A stretch of DNA of 64,000 nucleotides, from NCBI GenBank assembly GCA_943788055.1, contig CALSOU010000003.1, positions 152,191-216,190 on the forward strand. The letters are read 5' to 3'. Below, piece by piece: positions 9,935 through 19,428 of this stretch. The stretch comes from an uncultured Saprospiraceae bacterium. Its GTDB lineage: Bacteria > Bacteroidota > Bacteroidia > Chitinophagales > Saprospiraceae. The translations under genes and the position numbers were made by a program. The stretch's first letter is position 1. Every line of letters begins with the position of its first letter. The notes beneath the pieces were generated by a model that saw nothing but the letters and a program-made list of their open reading frames with translations, was not told the origin of the DNA and did no database searches.

Positions 9935-9973
9935 AAAAAGAGGCTTGCTCACTAATTGAACCAGCCTCTTTTT
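9935..9973 (-). terminator. terminator after the 71-residue gene
   Basis: On the minus strand AAAAAGAGGCTG pairs with CAAGCCTCTTTTT, 24 bases past the stop codon at 9997. The rest of the 276-base gap up to 9720 holds nothing I can identify. Confidence 0.8.
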
Positions 9974-9996
9974 CAAAAAGTCTATTTATCTACTTT

Positions 9997-10212
9997 TTAT
10001 AGCTTACTATAAGCTATTATCATGTGCGTTGAATCTTGAGAAGGAAGATAGCTCACTTCAGGAAGTGTATTTTTTTCTCCAACAAGTTGTTCGTAAGTTG
10101 ATTTCAGTTCAGGATTGTCATCTAATGAAAAAAGTAACTCACAATAATCAACCGCCTCCATGTCTCTGTAAATAAATTTAACTATGTCATTTTCAGTGTA
10201 GTTGTACGTCAT
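9997..10212 (-). CDS. conserved small hypothetical protein
   Basis: 71 residues, acidic, soluble, no signal peptide. It begins MTYNYTENDIVKFIYRDM and ends in an IIAYSKL helix. Short proteins of this pattern (a helical N-terminus followed by a Leu-Glu-rich middle) occur in Cytophagales and look like a stripped anti-sigma N-terminal domain, but there are no Cys/His zinc ligands and no sigma-factor gene nearby, so no function is assigned. It has its own terminator downstream. Confidence 0.65.
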   Translation of the reverse strand: MTYNYTENDIVKFIYRDMEAVDYCELLFSLDDNPELKSTYEQLVGEKNTLPEVSYLPSQDSTHMIIAYSKL

Positions 10213-10320
10213 ACTCAGTGCTAGTGTACATCTTTTATTCTTTAAAACATGTACGGATGAATAATAGGATTTACTTTCCTATAACAATCTACATCTGTCA
10301 TTTATTGTAAGGCTATCAAC

Positions 10321-10740
10321 TTATTTTACTAAGTTCCAAACTTGTGTTCTTCCCAGAAGGGAAAAGCCAACGTAGCCGCGTACTTCAAGTTTATCCCCTA
10401 CTCGTGAAATATTGCATTTGTATTGCTTTCCACCAACAGGGTCAGTAATTGTCCCATAGCTGTAATAGTCTTTATAAGGAACAATGTCTTTGATTATATC
10501 AAGTTCCAGTAAACTTTTTCCGTTCATATCTCCAGGGCAACCATCGCAGGTAGTGGTCACTGCGGCAGGAAGTAGCTTAACAACTTTTCCAAAGAACTTA
10601 CCATCTTTTTCATATACTTCGACGTGAGATTTCGGATCTCCTGATACATCATCAATAGTCTCCCAAATACCTGTAATTCCTTGAGCTGACAATGAAAATG
10701 CCATCAAGAAAAACATAGCTAATGAAGTGATTACTTTCAT
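10321..10740 (-). CDS. DUF2147 family secreted protein
   Basis: 139 residues with a signal peptide (MKVITSLAMFFLMAFSLSAQ). The body starts GITGIWETIDDVSGDPKSHVEVYEKDG, the hallmark of DUF2147, and carries a CDGCPGD pair of cysteines and a C-terminal RVGDKLEVRGYVG strand pattern. The domain is a small lipocalin-like barrel in the periplasm of many Bacteroidota and Proteobacteria; its ligand is unknown. It is not coupled to its neighbours. Confidence 0.88.
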   Translation of the reverse strand: MKVITSLAMFFLMAFSLSAQGITGIWETIDDVSGDPKSHVEVYEKDGKFFGKVVKLLPAAVTTTCDGCPGDMNGKSLLELDIIKDIVPYKDYYSYGTITDPVGGKQYKCNISRVGDKLEVRGYVGFSLLGRTQVWNLVK

Positions 10741-11032
10741 ATGGTTATTTTTTGTTTTGAATAATCTGATTCTAAAAAGTATAAGTGTATGAGCTGCGCA
10801 AAAAGTGAAAATAGCAATTCAAGTATTTAATCTGGGTTGCTTACTACAGCTTTAATCGAAAATAGTCTTTAAAAAGTTTAACCAAAGATAGGAAAAAGTG
10901 AAACACGAGTCATTTTATTGTTGAATAATTAGGATAACTTTAAAAGATTGATGCGTTGATGGCATACAAGATCCTTGAAAGGAAGCTTGGAAGAAAGTGA
11001 ATTGCAACCTTTCACAATTATAAAACAAAGCA

Positions 11033-11372
11033 ATGTATAATTTCTGGAAGAAAAAGTCTGAAGTCGAGATAAGAGAGCGAGTATTTACAGCTTTGAAGCA
11101 GAATATAAATTATCATACACAGGGTATTTTAGGGATTCCTGCATCCAGGACTTGCACTTTTTCAGCAACGATCATTGGGGTCATTTGGAGTTTCTTATGC
11201 TCCATATTTGAAATGGCAAAGTAAGAAACGAAGCTTTCTGCAAGTGGATCTTGGTTTTAGATATAATATTAGTCCGGGATACGCACAGTACGGTATGCAT
11301 CAGCAAATAGAGTTTCCGCTAGGTTTGAAATGGGGTATTATAGTTAGGAGAAAGAAAAATGGAAACGAGTGA
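11033..11372 (+). pseudogene. decayed beta-barrel-like gene
   Basis: Two short frames join into one sequence if one G is removed near 11132 (TTTTAGGGATTCC). The joined product reads YHTQGILGFLHPGLALF and then SFGVSYAPYLKWQ, LQVDLGFRYNISPG and FPLGLKWG. The alternating aromatic pattern ending in KWGI fits the last strands of a small outer-membrane barrel. No signal peptide or N-terminal half is found in the 290 bases upstream. Likely a remnant; the family is unknown. Confidence 0.4.
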
Positions 11373-11399
11373 ATAGAGACATCTTGAATTCTATCTGTA

Positions 11400-12839
11400 C
11401 TACTTTTGATCGTATTTGATTTCAATCATTGCACTTTCCGCCAAGTTTGAACTTAGAGCAATAGTTTGCTTTTCTCCTTTGTATTTGTATGACACAGCTA
11501 TTGTATTTGGAGGATTACGGCCTTCGTTGATTGCATGCAGAAGGAGGTAGTTCTTTCCTTCTTCATTAAGCTTTACTTTGAGAGTCTTGGGACTTCGTTC
11601 TAGTGAGTGATTTTCAAGAATCCAATCACCGTTAAAGTTGATGGAAACAATATCGCCGTCTTGAATTTTGTAGTCATACAAATTAATTTCAAAAAGGGAC
11701 GAATCAACTTGTATCACACGCGTTGATTTAACGATTTCACGGTCTTTTAACTTAGTTGGAACTTGAACGATTACATCATCAGAACTTGCAATTACTTTCT
11801 CTTTTACCATTTTCTCAGGATAGATTATTTGGTAGAAATGCGGCTCTTCTATTCTAAGCAAGATCGGAAAATCCATATCCCGGATTATCTTGTTCATCTC
11901 GTGCGCAAAACCGCTGCCATATCTATTCATATGGTTTACTAATACGGCATTGTGGTAGTAGTAGAATTTACCATAGAACTTATATTCCTCTGGAACTTCA
12001 GCAGTTTCAATGAGCAATTTGGTTTTACTTGAGATTTCTTGAAGTTTTTTCAAGGTCTGATTCCATGACCTGATATTCTTTCGACTATTGATACTCACCA
12101 AGGGGTGAACGGCAATGTCAATATCTCGCATTTTTACGTACGCTCTATCTAAAGTAGAAATCTGGCCTGGCAGATTTTCATCTTTTTTCTCTCGAACGGA
12201 ACGAAGTATGTTTTTAGAAGCAAACCAAGCTTTGTCAAATGATTCAATTATGCCTAAACTTACAGCATCGGGTTTCCCATATTGGCGTGCAAGTTTGATT
12301 AATTGAACTTCCATTTCGGTTTGGGTATCATAGAAGTTATCAAATAGATCAGTGCCTTTTTCCAAGAATTTATAGACTTCTTTGGTGTTTTTCTCTTCAG
12401 TAAGGTCATTGTTTTTCAAGAATTCGTCAATGTCAAATCGAATTTGATTAATGTCGAAAAGCATGCTCCTCAAGGAAGTCATTTTTTTGTTTAGACCTGC
12501 TGCTTCTGTTTCAGGTAGTACAGAAGATCCATTCTTTGCAATTTCATACCATTCCAAAGGAGAGATCGCATAAAACCAATCATCAGGGTCTTCAAATATG
12601 TTTTTTGGAAGATCAGAATTGCCGAAATTATTAATTTGATACCCTTCTAGATCGACATATTTATTAAGCTCTTGATTGTAGTTTTCAAGCAGTCTATGCA
12701 CCATGACCATACCATGTACACTTTCATTGACAAAGGAAGCGTAGTTGTTGAGTGCTTGTATGGGTGTCGGCTCAATCGCTTTCGTTGGAGAAAGTGCGAC
12801 CAACAAAAAGCTAAAGACACACAAAAAGTAGATTTTCAT
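11400..12839 (-). CDS. exported protein of unknown function
   Basis: 479 residues with a signal peptide (MKIYFLCVFSFLLVALSPTKA). Residues 25-300 are mainly helical. The last 100 residues (YKIQDGDIVSINFNGDWILE, then LLLHAINEGRNPPNT) form a beta-rich module that I have seen at the ends of other Bacteroidota envelope proteins; no enzyme motif is present. It probably acts in the periplasm or at the outer membrane. The gene follows prfA by 50 bases on the same strand and may be co-transcribed, though a functional link is unlikely. Confidence 0.75.
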   Translation of the reverse strand: MKIYFLCVFSFLLVALSPTKAIEPTPIQALNNYASFVNESVHGMVMVHRLLENYNQELNKYVDLEGYQINNFGNSDLPKNIFEDPDDWFYAISPLEWYEIAKNGSSVLPETEAAGLNKKMTSLRSMLFDINQIRFDIDEFLKNNDLTEEKNTKEVYKFLEKGTDLFDNFYDTQTEMEVQLIKLARQYGKPDAVSLGIIESFDKAWFASKNILRSVREKKDENLPGQISTLDRAYVKMRDIDIAVHPLVSINSRKNIRSWNQTLKKLQEISSKTKLLIETAEVPEEYKFYGKFYYYHNAVLVNHMNRYGSGFAHEMNKIIRDMDFPILLRIEEPHFYQIIYPEKMVKEKVIASSDDVIVQVPTKLKDREIVKSTRVIQVDSSLFEINLYDYKIQDGDIVSINFNGDWILENHSLERSPKTLKVKLNEEGKNYLLLHAINEGRNPPNTIAVSYKYKGEKQTIALSSNLAESAMIEIKYDQK

Positions 12840-12889
12840 AGCTGTAATTTCACTTAATGAACGATTACTTGGGGTAAATCATTTCATTT

Positions 12890-13960
12890 TTAAACAGAAT
12901 CTCCTGCTTTGAGCTTCTCAGCATTCTCATGTATGTGCAATGCTCCTATGATATCTTCAAGAGCACCTTCCATAACTTTGTCAAGACTATACAGAGTTAA
13001 CCCAATACGGTGGTCAGTTACTCTATTCTGAGGATAATTATAGGTTCTGATTTTATCGGATCTATCTCCCGAACCAACAAGTGATCTTCGCTCCGCTGAC
13101 ACAGCAGACATCTGACGTTGCCGCTCTGCTTCATTAATTTTGACATACAGTCTTTGGATCGCAATCTCGCGGTTTTTGATCTGAGATCGTGCGTCAGTAC
13201 TTTCCGCTACAAGACCGGTAGGTAAGTGTGTAAATCGCACACCTGACTCTGTCTTGTTTACGTGTTGTCCTCCTGCTCCAGAAGCTCGGAATGTATCGGT
13301 TTTCAAATCTGATTTGTTGATTTCGATGTCTTCAATTTCAAACTTGGGCATGATGGCAACCGTAGCGGCACTAGTATGTACACGTCCTTGTGTTTCTGTT
13401 TTTGGAACTCTTTGAACTCGATGAGCTCCCGATTCAAATTTCAATCGGTTAAATACATTCTCACCGTAAACTTCAGCAACAATCTTATTGTAACCACCTG
13501 AGCTACCTTCATTGACATCTAGAACCTCTACTTTCCAGCCTTGTTTTTCAAAATATTTGGAATACATTCTGAATAGGTCACCAGCAAATATACTCGCTTC
13601 ATCTCCACCAGTCCCTGACCGGATCTCTATTATTACATCTTTAGAATCTTCAGGATCTTTCGGAATCAAAAGCGTCTTGATATCTTCTTCTAACTTTTCT
13701 AAAGCTGGCTTGAGTTCATTCAATTCAGCTTTGGCCATCTCCTTCATATCAGGATCAGGATCATCAAGCATTTCTTCTGCCGTCTCTATATTTCCTTGTA
13801 TCTGTAGGTACAGATTATAGGCATTAACTATTTCTTCTAATCCCTTGAACTCTTTATTGAGTTTATTAAATCTTTTTGGATCACTAGCGACCTCTGGATC
13901 ATATAATTGCTCACGAATATTTTCATATCGGTTCTTTATTTCTTCTAATTTATCTATCAT
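12890..13960 (-). CDS. prfA: peptide chain release factor 1
   Basis: Reads UAA and UAG stop codons and triggers peptide release on the ribosome. The length of 356 residues is typical. The catalytic GGQ is present in SGAGGQHVNKTES, and the stop-recognition region carries RVPKTETQGRVHTS, where PKT corresponds to the PxT tripeptide of RF1 (RF2 has SPF). UAG is an ordinary stop in this window (ileS, tig), consistent with an active RF1. The usual neighbour prmC is absent. Confidence 0.97.
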   Translation of the reverse strand: MIDKLEEIKNRYENIREQLYDPEVASDPKRFNKLNKEFKGLEEIVNAYNLYLQIQGNIETAEEMLDDPDPDMKEMAKAELNELKPALEKLEEDIKTLLIPKDPEDSKDVIIEIRSGTGGDEASIFAGDLFRMYSKYFEKQGWKVEVLDVNEGSSGGYNKIVAEVYGENVFNRLKFESGAHRVQRVPKTETQGRVHTSAATVAIMPKFEIEDIEINKSDLKTDTFRASGAGGQHVNKTESGVRFTHLPTGLVAESTDARSQIKNREIAIQRLYVKINEAERQRQMSAVSAERRSLVGSGDRSDKIRTYNYPQNRVTDHRIGLTLYSLDKVMEGALEDIIGALHIHENAEKLKAGDSV

Positions 13961-14132
13961 AGCTCTATAATCCTTTCTAAAAAGTTACAGTAAAAGTAAC
14001 CGATATCCACGAAATAACTGTTGAGAGTAATGAGAATTGTAGTCAAAGACAAAGGAAACTATTATTAACATTGTAAATCGAACTCAATAAAATACTGGAA
14101 TATATGTGATATTCCCATTGATGTAAATTGCT

Positions 14133-14140
14133 TAATTTTG
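14133..14140 (+). promoter_or_regulatory. -7 box for the CNNM/CBS gene
   Basis: TAATTTTG fits TAnnTTTG. It overlaps the first possible TTG codon of the downstream gene (14128), so translation more likely begins at a later TTG (14152 or 14158). Confidence 0.4.
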
Positions 14141-14151
14141 TATCAAAATAC

Positions 14152-15420
14152 TTGGCCTTGGTCTTTCTAATCATATTCTTTTTACTTCTTTCAGCTATGT
14201 TTTCAGCAAGTGAAATCGCATTTATCAGTGCGAATAAGCTTTCGATTGAAATACAAAAGAAGAAAGGATCTCATAAGAGTCGTATTCTGACCAATTTCTA
14301 TGACAATCATAGGAATTTTCTCGGAACTATGTTGGTCGGAAATAATATAGCCTTAGTAATATTTACATCCTTGATGACTACAGCTATGGAGCCTTTCCTA
14401 GCACCAATGATGGGTACTGGTCTATGGTTTTTGCTGGCAAGCACATTGATCATAACAATTGTTGTTCTGCTTTTTGGTGAATTTCTACCCAAAACAATTG
14501 CACGGATATTTGCTAATACATTCATTAATCTTATGACATATCCACTTGCGTTTTTCAAGTATATACTTGGGATTCCCACTTGGTTTATGACAGTCACTTC
14601 AGGTTTAGTTCTGAAGTATATTTTAAGAGCTCCCGTGGAGCAAGTTGAGAATCCAATTACGCGTCTTGATCTTGAGAATTTTATTGATACAACTACAGAT
14701 TCGTCTACAGATGAAATAGAAACGGAGTTATTTAAGAATGCTCTGAATCTGAAAGAAATCAAGGTAAGAGACTGTATGATTCCACGGAATGAGATTGCAT
14801 TCATTGAGAAGACAGATTCTATCGAAGACCTAACAGCGGAGTTCTCACGTTCTGAACATTCTCGATTATTGGTTTGTGAAGATGGTATTGAAAATGTAGT
14901 TGGCTATGTGCATCATTTACAGCTGATGAGAAATCCAACAACAGTTGCAAAGATCATGATGGATATCGCATACGTACCAGAAGCTATGAATGTGCAAGAT
15001 TTGCTGTCTCGATTTGTGAGAGGGAATATCAATTTGGCCTGTGTTGTAAATGAATTTGGAGGTACAGCGGGAATAATTACCTTGGAAGATATACTGGAAG
15101 AAATTTTTGGGGAGATTGAAGATGAGCATGATTCTGAAGACCTATTAGAGTTTGAGATTTCTAAGAATGAGTATATATTTTCAGGCCGTATGGAGCTAGA
15201 TACAATCAATGAGAAGTATGACCATATTGACATTCCAGCTGGTGAGTATCATACTCTCTCTGGCTACATTGTCATGACTGCAGGAAATATCCCTGATCAA
15301 GGAGAGGAAATAGAGCTTAACGGTTATCTTTTTACGATCGAAAAAGCAAGTGACACTAAAATTGAGACTATCCGTCTTAGTATTCCAGATAGTGAGATTG
15401 ATCAAGAGCAGAAAGGATGA
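14152..15420 (+). CDS. CNNM (DUF21)-CBS-CorC/HlyC membrane protein
   Basis: About 422 residues. The N-terminal DUF21 membrane domain has three to four helices, starting LALVFLIIFFLLLSAMFSASE. It is followed by two CBS motifs (VRDCMIPRNEIAFIE and LACVVNEFGGTAGIITLEDILEEIFGEI) and a C-terminal CorC/HlyC domain. Relatives are magnesium/cobalt efflux-type transporters; GldE of gliding Bacteroidota shares the architecture, but the ssb/mutY context of gldE is missing here. The frame has no early ATG, so a TTG start is assumed. It overlaps the Smr gene by ATGA. Confidence 0.88.
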   Translation: MALVFLIIFFLLLSAMFSASEIAFISANKLSIEIQKKKGSHKSRILTNFYDNHRNFLGTMLVGNNIALVIFTSLMTTAMEPFLAPMMGTGLWFLLASTLIITIVVLLFGEFLPKTIARIFANTFINLMTYPLAFFKYILGIPTWFMTVTSGLVLKYILRAPVEQVENPITRLDLENFIDTTTDSSTDEIETELFKNALNLKEIKVRDCMIPRNEIAFIEKTDSIEDLTAEFSRSEHSRLLVCEDGIENVVGYVHHLQLMRNPTTVAKIMMDIAYVPEAMNVQDLLSRFVRGNINLACVVNEFGGTAGIITLEDILEEIFGEIEDEHDSEDLLEFEISKNEYIFSGRMELDTINEKYDHIDIPAGEYHTLSGYIVMTAGNIPDQGEEIELNGYLFTIEKASDTKIETIRLSIPDSEIDQEQKG

Positions 15421-15932
15421 ATCTAGGTGATTTGTGGATCGGAGATGAGGTTGAAATCATAAGATCTGGAAGAATTGGAAAATTTTTGGGAACGAACAAG
15501 GGTAAAGCTCGAGTCCAAATAAAGGATAAAGTATTACTCGTGCTACCTAGTGGACTTCGGCTAGCGCCTGAAAAGAAGTTTCAAAGAAGTGCTGAAACTG
15601 AGTCAAAGTCTGAGCCAAAAGAATCCACTCAAAAGTCCTTTTTTCAAGAGAGTTATTCTTTCAATCCTGAAATAGATCTCCACATTGGGGCATTGCAACC
15701 TAGCAAGAAGAACGACAAACCAGTTGCAATTCTTGAATTCCAACTTCGAAAGTTGAGAGAATTTCTAGACAATGCTGTCAGATTAAGAGCTCCCAAAGTG
15801 CATATAATTCATGGAAGAGGTACCGGTACTTTGAGAATGGAAACAATGCACATGATCGAGGGTATTCCTGAAAAAGTTAGCATATTTCCAACAAACAATG
15901 ATGGAGGTGTAACTGTCTATTTCAAGTACTAG
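15417..15932 (+). CDS. MutS2-like Smr-domain protein
   Basis: 171 residues. The N-terminal 50 residues form a KOW-like beta barrel (GDEVEIIRSGRIGKFLGTNKGKARVQ). A charged linker follows, and the C-terminus is an Smr domain with the LHIGAL motif near residue 83 and HGRGTGTLR near 128. This equals the end of MutS2 without its ATPase. Smr domains bind or nick branched nucleic acid or cleave RNA; the catalytic LDxH is here DLHI, so nuclease activity is possible but unproven. Translationally coupled to the CNNM gene. Confidence 0.85.
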   Translation: MNLGDLWIGDEVEIIRSGRIGKFLGTNKGKARVQIKDKVLLVLPSGLRLAPEKKFQRSAETESKSEPKESTQKSFFQESYSFNPEIDLHIGALQPSKKNDKPVAILEFQLRKLREFLDNAVRLRAPKVHIIHGRGTGTLRMETMHMIEGIPEKVSIFPTNNDGGVTVYFKY

Positions 15933-15967
15933 TTTTTTGGAAACTTTCTAGAGATTCTGTACACTAC

Positions 15968-16795
15968 TTACAACCAACTAGCTGCGGTCTTACTAGAGAT
16001 TTTAGGACATTGTACATTTCCGAAATACTTCATAATAGAAATACCTAGAAAATTGTATTGATCGTTACGGGTACTATCTCCTCTTTGTCGTCCGAATTGA
16101 CCAATTTTTGGCTCTCCTGATCGATCGCTGAGTTGACGAGCAATTTCTCCTCGATCAGCTTCTAGTAGAGATGCTTGTGGGTACAGTGCACTTACATCAT
16201 CGAGATAATCTGTAAACAACTGGCGAAAAGTGAATTCGATATTTATACTATAGTCATAGTTGATGTCCCATTTGAAACCACCTCCGTATGTAATACCAGC
16301 ACTTATAAAGCTGTACTCGTCCGTCCTTCTTTGACCCTCAGTACCGAGAGGTCTCAAGAAATAGCGTTCATTTTCAAAAAAGGTATAGGGTTCATAATAG
16401 AAAACAGAGAACCCCAATATCATATAAGGAGTAAAGTTTTCATATCTACTTCCGTGTGTATAAGGAAGAAAGTTAAATTCACCAGTTCCTGTAAAATCGA
16501 AGATGTTAGACTGGAAGTCTAAGTTTCGCGCTTTTTCGAAATTATTGGGACTATCGCTGTCGCTTGCATACACATAGCCATAGTTTAGCGATCCTTTTAC
16601 ACAAATTCTATGACCGAAATTATAACGTGCTCCAATTCCTGCAGCTGGTCCAAGATCTGTCAAACGGTAATTAGTATTTAGATCACCAAAGTAGTTGGAT
16701 ACGCCAATCCAAGGACCTACTTCCCATCCTTTTTGGGCTTGACCCAAAAAAGCGAACATCATGCAAAAAACTCCTATGATTAAACGATTCTTCAT
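15968..16795 (-). CDS. PorG-like outer-membrane protein (DUF6089)
   Basis: About 275 residues with signal peptide MKNRLIIGVFCMMFAFLGQAQ. The start is set at this Met, six codons after the first possible one. The mature part begins WEVGPWIGVSNYFGDLNTNYR and has repeated beta-barrel strand patterns (GIGARYNFG, YGGGFKWDINYDYSINIEFTFR). This matches DUF6089, the family of PorG, an outer-membrane component of the type IX secretion system. In many Bacteroidota the family member sits next to uppS-bamA; here it is 13 kb away. Several paralogs can exist, so a secretion role is inference. Confidence 0.82.
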   Translation of the reverse strand: MKNRLIIGVFCMMFAFLGQAQKGWEVGPWIGVSNYFGDLNTNYRLTDLGPAAGIGARYNFGHRICVKGSLNYGYVYASDSDSPNNFEKARNLDFQSNIFDFTGTGEFNFLPYTHGSRYENFTPYMILGFSVFYYEPYTFFENERYFLRPLGTEGQRRTDEYSFISAGITYGGGFKWDINYDYSINIEFTFRQLFTDYLDDVSALYPQASLLEADRGEIARQLSDRSGEPKIGQFGRQRGDSTRNDQYNFLGISIMKYFGNVQCPKISSKTAASWL

Positions 16796-16853
16796 ACTTC
16801 TTTTATCCACCATTCATCCAAGAACGGATGATTTCCTTATTAAATTATACAGC

Positions 16854-17363
16854 TTATGTCTTATTCGCTAATCTTTTCCAGTCTATACGTATTAACACCA
16901 GTAATGCGATAATGATTAGAATTACATATTGAAATGGTAAAAAGGTTATAGCAATGATGCGTGTCCTGTCTAGAACCCACATTCCAGCTATGAGAGCTGT
17001 CACTATCATAATCAAACCTGATAGTTTATCAAATCCTGGAATTGTAGCAAAGTCAACGTTTCTCCGAATGATCAGGAATGTAACAAACATGGCTACTGTC
17101 GGTAAAAATTGGGTATAAATATTCGCCTGTAGAATACTCTGTCGCTCAAATAAGAAAAAATATACATTGAGGAATACCGCAAATATCCCTGGAACAGCAG
17201 CCATATATAATAAGGCACAGTAAGCATATTTCCAAGGGCTTTTATGTCCTTCTCCTCTGTCCAAGATTCCACTCAAAAAGGCAGTTAACGGAAGTGCAAT
17301 GAAGTAAAACAGCACGATTACTGGATTAGCTGATAACAGATCAAAAAACTGCTGTAAAGTCAT
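16854..17363 (-). CDS. conserved integral membrane protein
   Basis: About 169 residues starting MTLQQFFDLLSANPVIVLFYF. The longer frame upstream has an unlikely basic leader, so this Met is preferred. Five or so hydrophobic helices are visible (IVLFYFIALPLTAFLSG, YCALLYMAAVPGIFAVFL, FLPTVAMFVTFLII, LIMIVTALIAGMWVL, YVILIIIALLVLI). No catalytic or transporter motif. It lies 79 bases downstream of odhB on the same strand. Inner-membrane location is expected; function unknown. Confidence 0.75.
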   Translation of the reverse strand: MTLQQFFDLLSANPVIVLFYFIALPLTAFLSGILDRGEGHKSPWKYAYCALLYMAAVPGIFAVFLNVYFFLFERQSILQANIYTQFLPTVAMFVTFLIIRRNVDFATIPGFDKLSGLIMIVTALIAGMWVLDRTRIIAITFLPFQYVILIIIALLVLIRIDWKRLANKT

Positions 17364-17442
17364 ATGTTTTCCTTGTTTCTCACGCAGAGTTGAATGCCAA
17401 AGACAACTAAATCTTCTAGAATGCCTTGCGTGCAAATCGACT

Positions 17443-18666
17443 TTACATATCTAGAAACAGGGTGATTGGATCTTCCAAAAGCTCTTTGACTTTTACCAAG
17501 AAAGTAACACTCGTACTTCCGTCAATTACTCTGTGATCATAAGAAAGCGCTAAGTACATCATCGGCCTGATTTTTACCTCACCGTTGATCGCCATCGGAC
17601 GTTGAATTATATTATGCATTCCCAAGATCGCACTTTGTGGTTCGTTAATGATTGGAGTACTTAACATAGATCCGAAAATTCCTCCGTTAGTGATCGTAAA
17701 TGTTCCGCCTTTCATTTCATCCAAAGTCAACGAACCGTTTCTTGCTTTCGATGCTAAGAAAGCAATTTGCTTCTCTATATCTGCAAAGTTCATTGATTCG
17801 ACATTTTTTACTGGAGGAACAACTAATCCGGTGGGCGTCGAGATTGCTATTGATATATCGACGAAGTCATGATAGATAAGTTCGTTTTCTGAAATCTGAG
17901 CATTTACATTTGGCATTTCCATGAGCACTTTCGCACAAGCTTTCGCGAAAATTGACATGAAACCTAATTTGACACCGTACTTCGCGACAAATTTTTCTTG
18001 ATATTTCTTACGCAATGCCATTACTTCTGTCAAGTCAACTTCATTGAAAGTTGTTAGCATTGCAGTGTTATTTTTTACAGAAACTAATCGCGAGGCAATC
18101 GTTCTACGCATTCTACTCATTTTTTCAGTCCGCTGATTTCGACTGAATGCTTGAGATGCAGCAGGAGCAGGAGCTGGTGTCTCAGGTTGCTCTTTCTTTT
18201 CGGTCGAACTCATCATGTTTTGTACATCCTGCTGAGTAATTCTTCCACCTTTTCCAGTACCTGAAACACTACTAGGATCTATACCTTTCTCACGCATTTC
18301 TTTAGCAGCAGCAGGAGAAGGGTGTCCAGCAGCGTGGTCTGGTTCAGGTGATGTGGCAGGTTTTCCTGCTTCTTTCTTATCTTCCGTAGATGCTTTGTCC
18401 GAACCTGAGCTTCCTTCAGGAGCTGCGACAGATGTGTCGATTTTTGCAACAAGCGCTCCAATTTCTAAATCCTCATCTTCAGCAGCAACGTGGATTAGTT
18501 TCCCGGCAGCCTCTGCAGGGAATTCCAAAGTAGCTTTGTCACTCTCAAATTCGCAGATCGGCTCATCTAATTTCACATAGTCACCATTTTTTACTAACCA
18601 CAGCGATAAAGTAACTTCTTTGATTGACTCACCGATTACCGGTACTTTCATTTCGACGATGCTCAT
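17443..18666 (-). CDS. odhB: 2-oxoglutarate dehydrogenase E2 (dihydrolipoyl succinyltransferase)
   Basis: 407 residues. The lipoyl domain (1-75) carries the lipoylated lysine K44 in [11 protein letters not shown] Pro/Ala/Glu linker, the peripheral subunit-binding domain (about 115-150, [10 protein letters not shown]) and the catalytic acyltransferase core follow, with the active His378 in SYDHRVIDG. It transfers succinyl from lipoamide to CoA in the TCA cycle. Core sequence and lipoyl context favour the succinyl over the pyruvate or branched-chain enzymes. The E1 gene (odhA) is not adjacent, which is unusual. A weak -7 candidate TATTTTTG lies at 18804-18811 on the minus strand. Confidence 0.93.
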   Translation of the reverse strand: MSIVEMKVPVIGESIKEVTLSLWLVKNGDYVKLDEPICEFESDKATLEFPAEAAGKLIHVAAEDEDLEIGALVAKIDTSVAAPEGSSGSDKASTEDKKEAGKPATSPEPDHAAGHPSPAAAKEMREKGIDPSSVSGTGKGGRITQQDVQNMMSSTEKKEQPETPAPAPAASQAFSRNQRTEKMSRMRRTIASRLVSVKNNTAMLTTFNEVDLTEVMALRKKYQEKFVAKYGVKLGFMSIFAKACAKVLMEMPNVNAQISENELIYHDFVDISIAISTPTGLVVPPVKNVESMNFADIEKQIAFLASKARNGSLTLDEMKGGTFTITNGGIFGSMLSTPIINEPQSAILGMHNIIQRPMAINGEVKIRPMMYLALSYDHRVIDGSTSVTFLVKVKELLEDPITLFLDM

Positions 18667-18734
18667 AGGATTAATATTTTTGAATGCTCATATGCAGTAA
18701 TTCTGCTTGGCTATTCATTTGTTTTTTCAATAAA

Positions 18735-18746
18735 GGGCTTTCGCCC
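18735..18746 (+). repeat. dispersed repeat GGGCTTTCGCCC, exact copy
   Basis: GGGC/GCCC mini-hairpin followed by AAAA, in the odhB leader region. Other exact copies are at 30603 and 54597; near copies at 38816, 40560, 44923 (reverse) and 63854. Confidence 0.7.
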
Positions 18747-18941
18747 AAAAGCTTAAATTTCTTATTTTATACACAGATAACTAGGCAAAAATGATAATTA
18801 TTGCAAAAATAGCATTTCAATATTAGTTTTGCTCATAATCGATATGACAATTCAGTCTTAATGGTTACGACTGGGTTTCCGAGCTATATATAATATCAAA
18901 ATGACGTGAATAGTTACTTTTTTGCTTGGCTCCAAAACCAG

Positions 18942-18972
18942 AAAAGACCCCCTTCACAAGTGGGAGCCTTTT
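18942..18972 (-). terminator. terminator after the 113-residue gene
   Basis: On the minus strand AAAAGGCTCCC pairs with GGGGGTCTTTT across a short loop, the right arm ending in a T run, about 27 bases past the stop codon at 18999. Confidence 0.75.
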
Positions 18973-18998
18973 TCTAGTAAATAATGAATCTAATCTTT

Positions 18999-19340
18999 TT
19001 AATTCATATAATATTCAGCATAGATTACACCTTTTTTGGCATCATAACCCGGTGTAATACCACTATGTATGAGTGATTGCTTATACTGATTCTTTTTTGT
19101 ATCAATTATGAAAACTTTACAGGCTATTGCTTTGCCAAGTTCTTTGTGCGCATCTTTCCAGCAGTAAGCCAACTCGTGCGCTGTCGCATTATAACTTTTT
19201 TTCCATTTGCGACCCATCGTTACTTCAATGAAAACTATTCCATTTCTGTAATCAATTAATTTCGATGAAAGTCCATAGCCAACTCGATAGTACATATCGG
19301 TTTCCATGAAATGCTTGCGGTTAATTTTTTCTAAATCCAT
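18999..19340 (-). CDS. hypothetical protein
   Basis: 113 residues, basic, without signal peptide or membrane segment. The sequence contains YRNGIVFIEVTMGRKWKKSY, CWKDAHKELGKAIACKVFI and ends GVIYAEYYMN. Two internal beta-alpha units are suggested, but I recognise no family. The gene is monocistronic with its own terminator, and its upstream side faces the divergent hydrolase gene, with 88 bases between them. Confidence 0.6.
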   Translation of the reverse strand: MDLEKINRKHFMETDMYYRVGYGLSSKLIDYRNGIVFIEVTMGRKWKKSYNATAHELAYCWKDAHKELGKAIACKVFIIDTKKNQYKQSLIHSGITPGYDAKKGVIYAEYYMN

Positions 19341-19428
19341 AACGCAACTACAGAATCCAAAACCGTGCCAAAACGCTTTCTATTTTATTTTTCGTTATAA
19401 TCTCTGGTAGTTATGTATCTTCACTTTT

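Larger units (their letters stand above)
18667..18998. other. intergenic region upstream of odhB
   Basis: 332 bases without a gene. It contains one exact copy of the dispersed GGGCTTTCGCCCAAA repeat (18735), a possible odhB -7 box (18804-18811) and the terminator at 18942-18972. I see no coding remnant. Confidence 0.6.

Noticed and set aside
14307..15405. Several long minus-strand frames opposite the CNNM/CBS gene
   Set aside because: Shadows of the real gene, with low-complexity Ser/Ile-rich products.
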